A stretch of 43,646 bases of DNA, taken from an uncultured bacterium. Lineage in GTDB: Bacteria; Bacteroidota; Bacteroidia; Bacteroidales; CAIWKO01. The stretch is taken from NCBI GenBank assembly GCA_903862465.1, contig CAIOYH010000049.1:1-43646 (forward strand), written 5' to 3'. The position numbers and the translations under genes were made by a program. The notes under the pieces were generated by a model, which ran no database searches, was not told the origin of the DNA, and worked only from the letters and a program-made list of their open reading frames with translations. Every line of letters starts with the position of its first letter. The stretch's first letter is position 1. This document shows, in pieces, positions 15,915 through 22,673 of the stretch.

Positions 15915-17126
15915 TCAAAGAAACAAACAAGCGTCCCCATAGCTCAGGAAGCGATAGTCATTGGCTAAGGCGTGGTCATAGACATCGCGCCAAGCGGGAC
16001 CTAAAAAAGCAGAAATCAGCAGCAGGAGGGTGCTTTTGGGTTGGTGGAAATTGGTAATCATGCCTGTCACAAGGCGGAATTTATAGCCGGGAATCAGCAT
16101 CACTTGGGTGGAGAAGCTGAGGTGGTCGGCTTGTTGAGCGGTTAGATAGTCGCGCAAAGCGATAAGTATATCATGGGTTTTGTATGGGATGGCGTCGGTC
16201 TGATAGGGCTGCCATTGTTCCACCATTTGGGGCATCGTGCCCATCTGCAAGTAGCTTGCGCCCAACCAATAGAGGCTCTCCAAAGAGCGGACAGCCGTTG
16301 TGCCCACAGCGATGATGTTGCCCGAAGCGGCAGCCAAGGTGTCGAGCAGTTGTTTGCTGACCACGACCTGCTCGGGATGCATCACATGTTGGCGCACATC
16401 GTCGGTGGCGACGGGTTTGAAGGTGCCTGCGCCCACATGAAGGGTGATGTGCGCCGTGTGAATATTGTGCTTTGCTAAGGACTTGAACACCTCGTCGGTG
16501 AAGTGGAGCCCTGCGGTGGGTGCAGCAACGGAGCCATCGTGGGCAGCAAAAATGGTTTGATAACGTTCGGCATCGGTGGACGTGGCGTCGCGGCGGATGT
16601 AGGGCGGCAGGGGCACCTTGCCTGCGGCTTCGATGATTTGGGCGAAACTCAACTCGGCAGGCTCCCACGAGAATCCAATGCGAAAAGTCTCTTCCTCTAT
16701 GGCAATTATCTTGGCGGTGAGGTCGCATTTCGTTTCGCCCACCATGATGGGCAGCAGCAGTTCGCCGCCCTTCCACTTTTTGGCATTGCCCACTAAGCAG
16801 CGCCAAGTGCAACCCTCAGTTTGTTGCATGGCAAGTTGCACATCGGTGACGGGTGCCAAAGGTTCCAAACAAAAGATTTCGATGGCAGCGCCGGTGGATT
16901 TGCGAAAGGGCAAACGGGCATGGATGACGCGGGTGTTGTTCATCACCAAAAGGGAATCGGGCGGCAACAGTTGAGGCAGCTCCCCAAAGCTATGGTCAGA
17001 GATGCGTCTGCGGCGGTGCAGCAATAGTTTGGAGCCATCGCGTTGCGCGGCAGGGAAGAGCGCTATCCGCTCGTCGGGCAGGGGATAGTCGTAGTCGGCT
17101 ATATTATTATAAGGTATATTTATCAT
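15915..17126 (-). CDS. queA: S-adenosylmethionine:tRNA ribosyltransferase-isomerase QueA
   Basis: This 403-residue cytosolic enzyme transfers the ribosyl part of S-adenosylmethionine to 7-aminomethyl-7-deazaguanine in tRNA, a late step in queuosine synthesis. Family motifs are VMNNTRVIHARL, GSVAAPTAGLHFT, ITLHVGAGTFKPV, VGTTAVRSLES, TNFHQPKSTLLLLISAFLG and YRFLSYGDACLFL. The protein is somewhat longer than the usual 340-360 residues because of insertions in the first half (for example after WRCLVGNAKKW). No other queuosine gene is nearby. The 3' end faces gap, with repeat words between them. Confidence 0.95.
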   Translation of the reverse strand: MINIPYNNIADYDYPLPDERIALFPAAQRDGSKLLLHRRRRISDHSFGELPQLLPPDSLLVMNNTRVIHARLPFRKSTGAAIEIFCLEPLAPVTDVQLAMQQTEGCTWRCLVGNAKKWKGGELLLPIMVGETKCDLTAKIIAIEEETFRIGFSWEPAELSFAQIIEAAGKVPLPPYIRRDATSTDAERYQTIFAAHDGSVAAPTAGLHFTDEVFKSLAKHNIHTAHITLHVGAGTFKPVATDDVRQHVMHPEQVVVSKQLLDTLAAASGNIIAVGTTAVRSLESLYWLGASYLQMGTMPQMVEQWQPYQTDAIPYKTHDILIALRDYLTAQQADHLSFSTQVMLIPGYKFRLVTGMITNFHQPKSTLLLLISAFLGPAWRDVYDHALANDYRFLSYGDACLFL

Positions 17127-17179
17127 AAAAGGGTTAATTGGGTGAATTGAGTTGATTGGTTAATTAGAATCATTTGGTG

Positions 17180-17306
17180 GTCATTTGACTGTCATTAATC
17201 GTCATTTTATGGTCATGTTATGGTCATTTCGTGGTCATTTGATGGTCATTAATTGTCATTTAGTGGTCATTGATAGTCATCAGATGACTTGAAGTCATCT
17301 GATGAC
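17180..17306. repeat. GTCATT array with 10-11 bp spacing ending in a 31-bp palindrome
   Basis: GTCAT occurs at 17180, 17191, 17201, 17212, 17223, 17234, 17245, 17255, 17266 and 17276, so the steps are 10 or 11 bp throughout. The right end is a near-perfect palindrome (17276-17306): GTCATCAGATGACTT, one central base, AAGTCATCTGATGAC. The palindrome includes the last codons and the stop codon of the minus-strand gene that ends at 17295, so it can act as its terminator stem. Confidence 0.88.
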
Positions 17307-18254
17307 TGCCAAAGGTAAAGCCATTTCCATCTCCACATTTTGGATGGTGGTGCCTGCGTCTTTTATGTCCACGGTGAGTTCCTGAGTAAGCATCCCGGGC
17401 TTGCTATACCGTACTTTTTGAAATCCTATGGGCAGTTTCTTGGTGCGATATTTTCCTGTAGCTTTTGAATAAGCATTGTCAATGTCGGCATCTATCACAT
17501 GAATAATTACATGTTCTTCGGGTTCGCCCGAGCCCTTGCGTGTTATCAATCCGCCCAAAAAGCCACGATGATCGTGTGCCGAATGTTTTTGGGCGCGTAG
17601 GTAATGCTGCGTAAAGAAGAGGCTCATCTTTTCGGGTTGATTCCGATATTGGTTTGCCAAAACCAAAAGATTGCTATACATCTGATCTGCCCACTGCTTT
17701 TCAGCGCTATTGCGATTGACTCTACCGCCCTTCGTCTGTCCTTTATTCTTGCTTTGCAGGGTACGCGCTGTGTCGTAACTCGTCTGAAACAACTGATATT
17801 CTGCCAATACGGATGCACCTCCCGCCTCGGCGGTATGGGCTTCTATTGCTTTTAGTAAGCTCCCTATATGAGATTCAATATTCCCTTTATTGGTTTTGCG
17901 GGTAAATGCCATGACACCTTTGGGGAAGAATGTATGATACAAAGGCTTCCCTTTTAATTGCGTGGATATGAAATACGAATTCAAAAGGCTAGTGCGCTTC
18001 TTGAAATCGGCAACAATTTTATTCACAAAGCCTGTTTGACTTTTCTGAACACCAATTTTCATCGTAATGCCACTTATCTCCCCGAAGTAAGCGACGTGTT
18101 TCTCTAAAGTGGCAGCATACATCTCATCATATTGATGATTGGTGTTTTGAGCTTTAAGCTTGCCAAGATGGGTTTCGCTAGCCAATCTCTTATTTCCATA
18201 GGAAACCCGTAGGTCAGCGAAAGGGTTCTTATAAAAGATTCTCAAATTAATCAT
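17295..18254 (-). CDS. Hypothetical 319-residue protein, unknown function
   Basis: This soluble-looking protein has no signal peptide or membrane segment. The N-terminal half is Lys-rich and mixed (YKNPFADLRVSYGNKRLA, then a motif HVAYFGEISGITMKIG); the C-terminal part looks beta-rich (HVIIHVIDADIDNAYS and PGMLTQELTVDIKDA). I do not recognise the family. It has its own -7 box 29 nt upstream. The last four residues, AVIR, are encoded by the palindrome that ends the GTCATT array, so the array has grown into the coding region or shaped the C-terminus. A protein of equal length with the same kind of 3' array is encoded at 32755-33714, though I see no clear sequence similarity. Confidence 0.75.
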   Translation of the reverse strand: MINLRIFYKNPFADLRVSYGNKRLASETHLGKLKAQNTNHQYDEMYAATLEKHVAYFGEISGITMKIGVQKSQTGFVNKIVADFKKRTSLLNSYFISTQLKGKPLYHTFFPKGVMAFTRKTNKGNIESHIGSLLKAIEAHTAEAGGASVLAEYQLFQTSYDTARTLQSKNKGQTKGGRVNRNSAEKQWADQMYSNLLVLANQYRNQPEKMSLFFTQHYLRAQKHSAHDHRGFLGGLITRKGSGEPEEHVIIHVIDADIDNAYSKATGKYRTKKLPIGFQKVRYSKPGMLTQELTVDIKDAGTTIQNVEMEMALPLAVIR

Positions 18255-18282
18255 AGAAGTATATATCTAGCTTTAACAAGTG

Positions 18283-18290
18283 CAAATATA
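18283..18290 (-). promoter_or_regulatory. -7 promoter box TATATTTG
   Basis: Minus-strand TATATTTG followed by CAC, 29 nt before the start of the 319-residue protein gene. Confidence 0.5.
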
Positions 18291-18424
18291 CTACATTCTT
18301 TTGAAATATGGATATTTTTTTTTGGAAATATTAATTACTGCCTCCGAAAGTATTCTCTATCTAATTGATAATATGACTAAAGTAGTTCGCATCATGCTAT
18401 GTTATTTTTTTACATAGTGATGTA

Positions 18425-18679
18425 GCACATTGCATCATCTATATACATATTGTTGCATACAATAGATGCGCATTGCATCATCTATATACTTCTTTTTGTA
18501 TATATTAGTTGCACATTGCATCTTCTATATACATTTAATTGCATATAATATTTGCACATTGCTTCGTTTATATACATTATATTATATATATTAGTTGCAC
18601 ATTGCATCTACTATATACACAATATTGCATATAGTAGATGCACTCTACTTTATCTGTATATATAAATGTACAGATAGAT
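18425..18679 (+). repeat. 43-bp tandem array in which each unit forms a hairpin
   Basis: Units start at 18425, 18468, 18511, 18554, 18597 and 18640, exactly 43 bp apart. Each begins GCACATTGCATC (or a close variant) and has an AT-rich centre. In the fifth unit GCATCTACTATAT pairs perfectly with ATATAGTAGATGC. In the sixth, ATCTGTA pairs with TACAGAT; in the second, TATATAC pairs with GTATATA; in the first, ATTGT pairs with ACAAT and ATCTAT with ATAGAT. The stem sequences differ but pairing is kept. Confidence 0.88.
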
Positions 18680-18924
18680 ATCGCTCTCTAATGAACTCTT
18701 ATGTGTATTTATGAAAGATAGGGAGTGGAACGTCAGGAGTAGTGTTTGTTTTTGTGAGGATAAGGGGATGGATGCCTGATGGTGTATAGGTGAAAATTGG
18801 GAGATGGGGATGGGGAGGGGGGATATTGTTAGATAAAATAGACAATGGCATCCCACAGACGATAGTCCTTTGCTTGTAAATAATCCTTAGGGGTTTGGTA
18901 GTTGGATTTTGATAATTTTTATTT
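18680..18924. other. Intergenic stretch without a convincing gene
   Basis: The sequence is G-rich on the plus strand from 18770 to 18822. A minus-strand fragment at 18829-18918 reads like protein (NYQTPKDYLQAKDYRLWDAI) but has no start codon. It may be what is left of a partner gene of the orphan antitoxin-like gene. Confidence 0.4.
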
Positions 18925-19128
18925 CTAATATAATGTATCCTCTCTTCTGAAGGTTTCCTCAGGATTTATTTCTCCTTTTATATTCAGAGACCATAAGGGT
19001 GCTTGATCATGAACATTGTCTTCGATAACAATCACAATATTGTATTCTCCTTTTGGCAAATTGGCAGGCAACGACAGTGTCATCATAGAGTTTTCTGTCA
19101 CGGTTGCTTTGGTACTTAAGGTTATCAT
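18925..19128 (-). CDS. Small antitoxin-like protein, partner gene missing
   Basis: This 67-residue protein reads MITLSTKATVTENSMMTLSL at the start and ends FRREDTLY. The pattern (short beta strands with TxxATVTE, a LPKGEYNIVIVIED turn, and a final TFRRED) resembles small Bacteroidota proteins often encoded just before PIN-domain toxins. No toxin gene follows here; only an open fragment without a start codon lies downstream. The 67 codons are intact, so it may act alone or be a remnant. The antitoxin idea rests on resemblance and on the neighbouring toxin modules. Confidence 0.65.
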   Translation of the reverse strand: MITLSTKATVTENSMMTLSLPANLPKGEYNIVIVIEDNVHDQAPLWSLNIKGEINPEETFRREDTLY

Positions 19129-19236
19129 GGTTTTACATTTATTATTGTTATAAAAATTTACGGTTTCTATTTATCTTTTGATTTTGGTTTAAAGTATATA
19201 GTAAGGTTGTTATTAGGTTTGATAATTTTTAGAGTT

Positions 19237-19244
19237 CAAAGGTA
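19237..19244 (-). promoter_or_regulatory. -7 promoter box TACCTTTG
   Basis: Minus-strand TACCTTTG, an exact TAnnTTTG match, 109 nt before the small antitoxin-like gene. Confidence 0.45.
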
Positions 19245-19393
19245 CACAATTTTTAGGATATGCTGAAAAAAATATTGTGTAAGGTTGTGAATGACTATCT
19301 GTGGTTAATAAAAAGTATTTGATGTTGATATTGTTGAATGTTATAAGATAAAAAATGAATACACCCAAACCCCTTGTTGATTATGCCTTATAA

Positions 19394-19789
19394 TTATCTA
19401 CGCTCTATTTCCCCTTTCACCCAATCTACCACTTGCGAGGCAAGATGCAGGGCTGTCTTATATTCATCCTCTGTAACGGGTTCGTAAAACCCCGGGTAGC
19501 GCGTCTGAACAGCATAGTCGGTCAAGATAACAGATTCGTTCACAAAGGGAGGAACTTCGATAGTACTTTTTTCTTCTATACTTCCTAATAGCAATCCAAT
19601 AGCATGGGTAATAATCGGCTCCATGTCGAGAACCACCATGAGGGCTTTTAAAGATTTTTCAACGGCTTGTTGGCAGTCAAAACATAGATCTTCATACAAA
19701 ATCTTATCGTCGGACTTACCAACGGCAGCCCTTGCCAAATTGCTTTCGGCGCGCCTAATCCAAACTAATGCGTTTTCCGTTCTTTTCAT
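19394..19789 (-). CDS. HEPN-domain protein of a HEPN/MNT toxin-antitoxin pair
   Basis: This 131-residue all-helical protein matches the HEPN family: WIRRAESNLARAA at the start, DLCFDCQQAVEKSLKALMV in the second helix and TRYPGFYEPVTEDEYKTALH near the end. HEPN toxins usually carry an R-x4-6-H RNase motif. I cannot find it here: the RYPGFYE segment has no His after it at the required distance. The protein may be a non-nuclease HEPN partner or use other residues. The start codon lies inside the 3' end of the nucleotidyltransferase gene (35-bp overlap), so production of the two is coupled. Confidence 0.88.
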   Translation of the reverse strand: MKRTENALVWIRRAESNLARAAVGKSDDKILYEDLCFDCQQAVEKSLKALMVVLDMEPIITHAIGLLLGSIEEKSTIEVPPFVNESVILTDYAVQTRYPGFYEPVTEDEYKTALHLASQVVDWVKGEIERR

Positions 19790-20078
19790 AAATAGTGATG
19801 CCTGTCTTGTTTATCTGATAATAAATAAAAGACTTCTCGTCTTTGTAGCGCAGGTAGTTGTCGGGTGTTTCAATAATCAAATCAATGGCAGCCTTGAATG
19901 GCATCAACTCTTTGTAGAGGTGTTGCGCCATCTGCCTTTTGTTGACAATGCCATCAATCAACACCAACAAATCTATGTCGCTGTTGTCGTTTTGAGTTCC
20001 TTGCGCCTGCGACCCAAATAGGATGATGCTTTCAGGCGAACTTAACTCCACAATACGGTTGATAATTTCAGGGTTCAT
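19755..20078 (-). CDS. MNT-type minimal nucleotidyltransferase, antitoxin of the HEPN pair
   Basis: This 107-residue protein has the polymerase-beta-type motif GSQAQGTQNDNSDIDLLVL (about residues 22-40) with both catalytic Asp residues, and a third acidic residue in AAIDLIIE. In known HEPN/MNT (type VII) systems the MNT protein inactivates the HEPN toxin by attaching nucleotides to it. The tail (YLRYKDEKSFIYYQINKTG) is typical of the family. It is the first gene of the pair. A palindrome sits on its -7 box, which fits self-regulation. Confidence 0.9.
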   Translation of the reverse strand: MNPEIINRIVELSSPESIILFGSQAQGTQNDNSDIDLLVLIDGIVNKRQMAQHLYKELMPFKAAIDLIIETPDNYLRYKDEKSFIYYQINKTGITIYEKNGKRISLD

Positions 20079-20122
20079 TTTTATTTTTTATATAGATGCT
20101 TTGATGAGGGATTATAATTGGT

Positions 20123-20134
20123 GTACAAATGTAC
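20123..20134 (-). promoter_or_regulatory. Promoter of the HEPN/MNT pair with a palindromic operator-like site
   Basis: The minus-strand -7 box TACATTTG (20126-20133) lies inside the palindrome GTACATTTGTAC, with arms GTACA and TGTAC. It is 45 nt before the MNT start. Binding of the toxin-antitoxin complex here is inferred only from geometry. Confidence 0.45.
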
Positions 20135-20301
20135 GCAAATTCTTCGATAGAATTTACTTTCTGTTGAAATTATTTTTATAGATATATCGGATGAGAGGCC
20201 TACCTTATATTATTTGAATATCAAAAAAATCAATCGTAAGACCTATCAAATAAATTAGAAATCTATACTCCTGCGGATAGCCATCAAATGCCCTCCACTC
20301 C

Positions 20302-20338
20302 CTTGGTTTTTAGGATTTGGAGCTTGGTATTTGGTATG
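20302..20338 (-). repeat. Word A (TTTGGAGCTTGG type)
   Basis: The sequence GGATTTGGAGCTTGGTATTT is word A in reverse orientation. It lies 10 nt after the end of the small gene that ends at 20348. Confidence 0.65.
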
Positions 20339-20347
20339 TATCTTCAT

Positions 20348-20503
20348 TTATTCCTTAATGGGAATTCTTTCCTTACTTCTTCGTTTTTTAAAATACTCCA
20401 AAATCTCCTTATGAGTCATTTCCGATATATCTTTGCTAATCCTTTCTCGTTCCTGTCGCATATACGCAACGGCATCAAATTCTTTCTTACTAAAATTCTT
20501 CAT
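20348..20503 (-). CDS. Tiny basic helical protein overlapping the PIN toxin gene, candidate antitoxin
   Basis: A 52-codon frame starts with ATG at 20503, inside the last codons of the PIN gene (14-nt overlap), and ends at TAA at 20348. The 51-residue product begins MKNFSKKEFDAVAYMRQERE and continues with ISKDISEMTHKEILEYFKKR. It is strongly helical and charged, as expected of a small antitoxin that binds the toxin by a helix and DNA by basic residues. The tight overlap supports translation coupling. The toxin-first order is the reverse of most vapBC operons. Confidence 0.75.
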   Translation of the reverse strand: MKNFSKKEFDAVAYMRQERERISKDISEMTHKEILEYFKKRRSKERIPIKE

Positions 20504-20954
20504 ACTCTATTAATTCTAAAGGTGAACGTATCTCAATGGTTGGATAACCTGTTTTTAAATTCACAGCATTATATCCTCTTATGCGACTTAAATTTACTAT
20601 ATGCTTAAAGTTCCAACTAACCAACACATCTGCTCTACATAAAGTGGCTAAGGCAATATGTATGCAATCCTCCTTACTTGTTTTGCCTACAACATTTTCT
20701 TGTATATAAATATCAGCTAAATCCAAAGCCTCATCCACCAATTCGACATACTCAATAGCATCTTCCGGCAATGAATTTACGAAATCCTTCACCTGTTTGG
20801 GTGCGTTCATCAATTCATTTCTTGTCAATTCCGAATAGATAATCTTAATATTCTTATTCCGAATTTGTTCAAAAAGCTTCTTTGTTGCCTCTTCAAACTC
20901 CGAATCAAAATAGCCTCCAAATATAGAAGTATCCAAATAATATTTTATAATCAT
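20490..20954 (-). CDS. PIN-domain ribonuclease, VapC-like toxin
   Basis: This 154-residue protein is a PIN-domain nuclease. It has YYLDTSIF (Asp8), acidic residues in SELTRNELMNAP (Glu42/Glu47), the third acidic site in SKEDCIHIALA (Asp96) and VSWNFKHI, the family's WNxxH motif. PIN toxins cut tRNA or rRNA. It lies within 500 bp of the HEPN/MNT pair, so this is a toxin-antitoxin patch. The small overlapping gene at 20348-20503 is the only plausible antitoxin in the unit. It has a TAnnTTTG promoter 22 nt upstream. Confidence 0.9.
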   Translation of the reverse strand: MIIKYYLDTSIFGGYFDSEFEEATKKLFEQIRNKNIKIIYSELTRNELMNAPKQVKDFVNSLPEDAIEYVELVDEALDLADIYIQENVVGKTSKEDCIHIALATLCRADVLVSWNFKHIVNLSRIRGYNAVNLKTGYPTIEIRSPLELIEYEEF

Positions 20955-20975
20955 TTCAATAGATTAAGAACAATG

Positions 20976-20983
20976 CAAAGATA
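20976..20983 (-). promoter_or_regulatory. -7 promoter box TATCTTTG
   Basis: Minus-strand TATCTTTG followed by CA, 22 nt before the PIN gene start. Confidence 0.55.
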
Positions 20984-21214
20984 CAAAATGTTTTGTTTAG
21001 TAAGATATAAACAAGATTATTTTTATAATTATGCAGTGAAGCGCAGAAAAATTTTCTGTTCTTTTAAACCCTTTTGCTCTGACCAAACTCTACATGGAGA
21101 TTAGCCCTGATGTGAAAGGATATAATTGTTCGACTAGATTTAAAGCTTGATTCTTCTCCCCACCAAGCATAGCCAAGCCGCCCTTTCCTATCTCTCAAAA
21201 GAAATCAAAAACCC

Positions 21215-22474
21215 CTAAAAGATGTAGTAAACCGAATACATTAGGCGGATATTCGCCACCGCTTTCACGCCTTGCACTTCGCCCAAACTGTTGACGGAGG
21301 TGCCGTAGCCTGCCACGCTGTAGTCGCCTTCGAGACCCATCTTCATCTTGCCCGAGATGAACACGACGCGAGGCGAGACGCGATAGACATAGTCAATGGT
21401 GCGTCCGCGGGCGAAAAAGGAGGTGGAGTTGTTCCAATCGAAGATGTTGGAAAGGGAACCCATGTTTTTGGTGTAGCCGCCGAAGATGCCGAACTGCACT
21501 TTTTTGCCGTTGGTGGCGATGTCCATCCATGCTGCCAAGGTGTTAAGCGGGGTATAGTTGAAGTCGCCGCGGGCAAGGATGGTGCTGTCGGTGGTATATT
21601 TGTAAGCGTAGCCGCCAAGCATGCCTTGGTCGAAGAGGTTCTGTCCGTAGGTGGCTTCGAGCTTCAGTGTGATAGCTTTGCAGTGATACTTGAAGAAGCC
21701 TTGGAAGGCGTAATTGTTGAGGTTGGTGTTGGTGACGAGGTTGCTGTCGGTCACCAAACGTGGCACCAATATCTTATAGTCGGCACCTGCCCCGATAAGG
21801 ATTTCGCGGTTGCTGTCGGCACTCAGATGGTTGTATTTTATACAAAGATTCAACTCGGGCAGGGTGGCGTTGCGCAAGGCATCGGAGCCGCCCCAACTAG
21901 CGAAATCGCGCTGCGACATGATGCTCAACAAAAAGCGGAAGTTGTCCAAACGTTGCACCACCTTGATTTGCGGATTGCGCGACAGGGGCTGATAGGGCGC
22001 ACCCGTGTTGACCGCCATGATCTCGGGCATGCAGTCGGTGTTGAAGAAGCCATGGTCGGTTTGCCCGAAAATCACATCGGTGTTGGACCACGACATTTTG
22101 CAATAAGCATAGCGCATCCTGAAACCGTTGGAGCCGCCTTCCTGCGAGCCAAAGAAGTCGCCTTCCACCACGGCGGAGGTCTTAGCACCAAAGGCTTCGG
22201 GTCCTGTCAACGCCAAATGCAAGCGCGAATAAATTGCCAATATATTGAAACTTGCGTGGGCATTGATGTCCACTCCTTCCTTGTCGAGCTTGACGTTCTC
22301 GGGATAGAGATAGAAAGCGCCCTCGCGCAGGCTCAAGGTCTTATGGGTGTCGAAGAAGAAATCGTTCTTCACGAAACCCGACAAGTGAATGCCGAAGCTT
22401 GAGGGTTGTTCTTGCGCCATGCTGAGGATGGGCAGGCACATTAAAATTAAAAATATAAATCGTTTCATTGTCAT
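21215..22474 (-). CDS. Porin-like outer membrane protein
   Basis: This 419-residue protein has a signal peptide (MTMKRFIFLILMCLPILSMA) and then a sequence of alternating strands typical of a large beta barrel: FGIHLSGFVKNDFFFDT, SFNILAIYSRLHLALTG, FRMRYAYCKMSWSNTDVIFG and a final RLMYSVYYIF ending in Phe. It resembles Bacteroidota DcaP/porin-like proteins with GPEAFGAKTSAVVEGDFFG. Position GQTDHGFF is characteristic of porins that have a large loop. It should allow diffusion of solutes through the outer membrane; no substrate can be assigned. Codon use is GC-richer than in the toxin patch next to it. The 3' 35 bp of its gene run into AT-rich sequence with no terminator seen. Confidence 0.8.
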   Translation of the reverse strand: MTMKRFIFLILMCLPILSMAQEQPSSFGIHLSGFVKNDFFFDTHKTLSLREGAFYLYPENVKLDKEGVDINAHASFNILAIYSRLHLALTGPEAFGAKTSAVVEGDFFGSQEGGSNGFRMRYAYCKMSWSNTDVIFGQTDHGFFNTDCMPEIMAVNTGAPYQPLSRNPQIKVVQRLDNFRFLLSIMSQRDFASWGGSDALRNATLPELNLCIKYNHLSADSNREILIGAGADYKILVPRLVTDSNLVTNTNLNNYAFQGFFKYHCKAITLKLEATYGQNLFDQGMLGGYAYKYTTDSTILARGDFNYTPLNTLAAWMDIATNGKKVQFGIFGGYTKNMGSLSNIFDWNNSTSFFARGRTIDYVYRVSPRVVFISGKMKMGLEGDYSVAGYGTSVNSLGEVQGVKAVANIRLMYSVYYIF

Positions 22475-22490
22475 AGATTATTTACGGGAA

Positions 22491-22602
22491 TTCTAGAAAA
22501 TTGCTTTTTCATCGTTGGACTTCGATTTTTAAAATGCTCATTTACTATGGTAAACTGCGCTTTTAAAACCCTTGTCCGCCTCGAAAAACCTAATTTTTAG
22601 AA
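22491..22602. repeat. 111-bp imperfect palindromic repeat, copy 2
   Basis: This element matches the one at 4661-4771 along its whole length. It begins TTCTAGAAAATTGCTTTTTC and ends AATTTTTAGAA. The inner part ATTTAC/GTAAA is better paired than in copy 1. It lies between the porin-like gene and the transglutaminase gene, both on the minus strand. Confidence 0.85.
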
Positions 22603-22673
22603 TCCCTTATTTAGTAATTAAAGCACAAAAATACATCTTTTCGCCAAATGGCATCAAAAAAATTCAAGAATAT

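Noticed and set aside
15845-16057. Short plus-strand frame overlapping the queA 3' end
   Set aside because: It is antisense to the conserved YRFLSYGDACLFL end of QueA and has no family features.
18425-18679. CRISPR or integron attC-like array
   Set aside because: The period is constant with related internal sequences rather than unique spacers or cassettes, and no integrase gene is nearby.
18650-18856. 68-codon minus-strand frame
   Set aside because: Pro, Ile and Ser rich low-complexity product; it covers the hairpin array's end and the G-rich stretch.
18829-18918. Minus-strand coding-like fragment with NYQTPKDYLQAKDYRLWDAI
   Set aside because: It has no start codon and a stop before it. 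It might be a gene remnant but is too short to annotate.
21272-22402. Long plus-strand frame opposite the porin-like gene
   Set aside because: It is the antisense of a gene with a signal peptide and barrel pattern. Its Val, Gly, Ala and His rich product is typical of a shadow frame.
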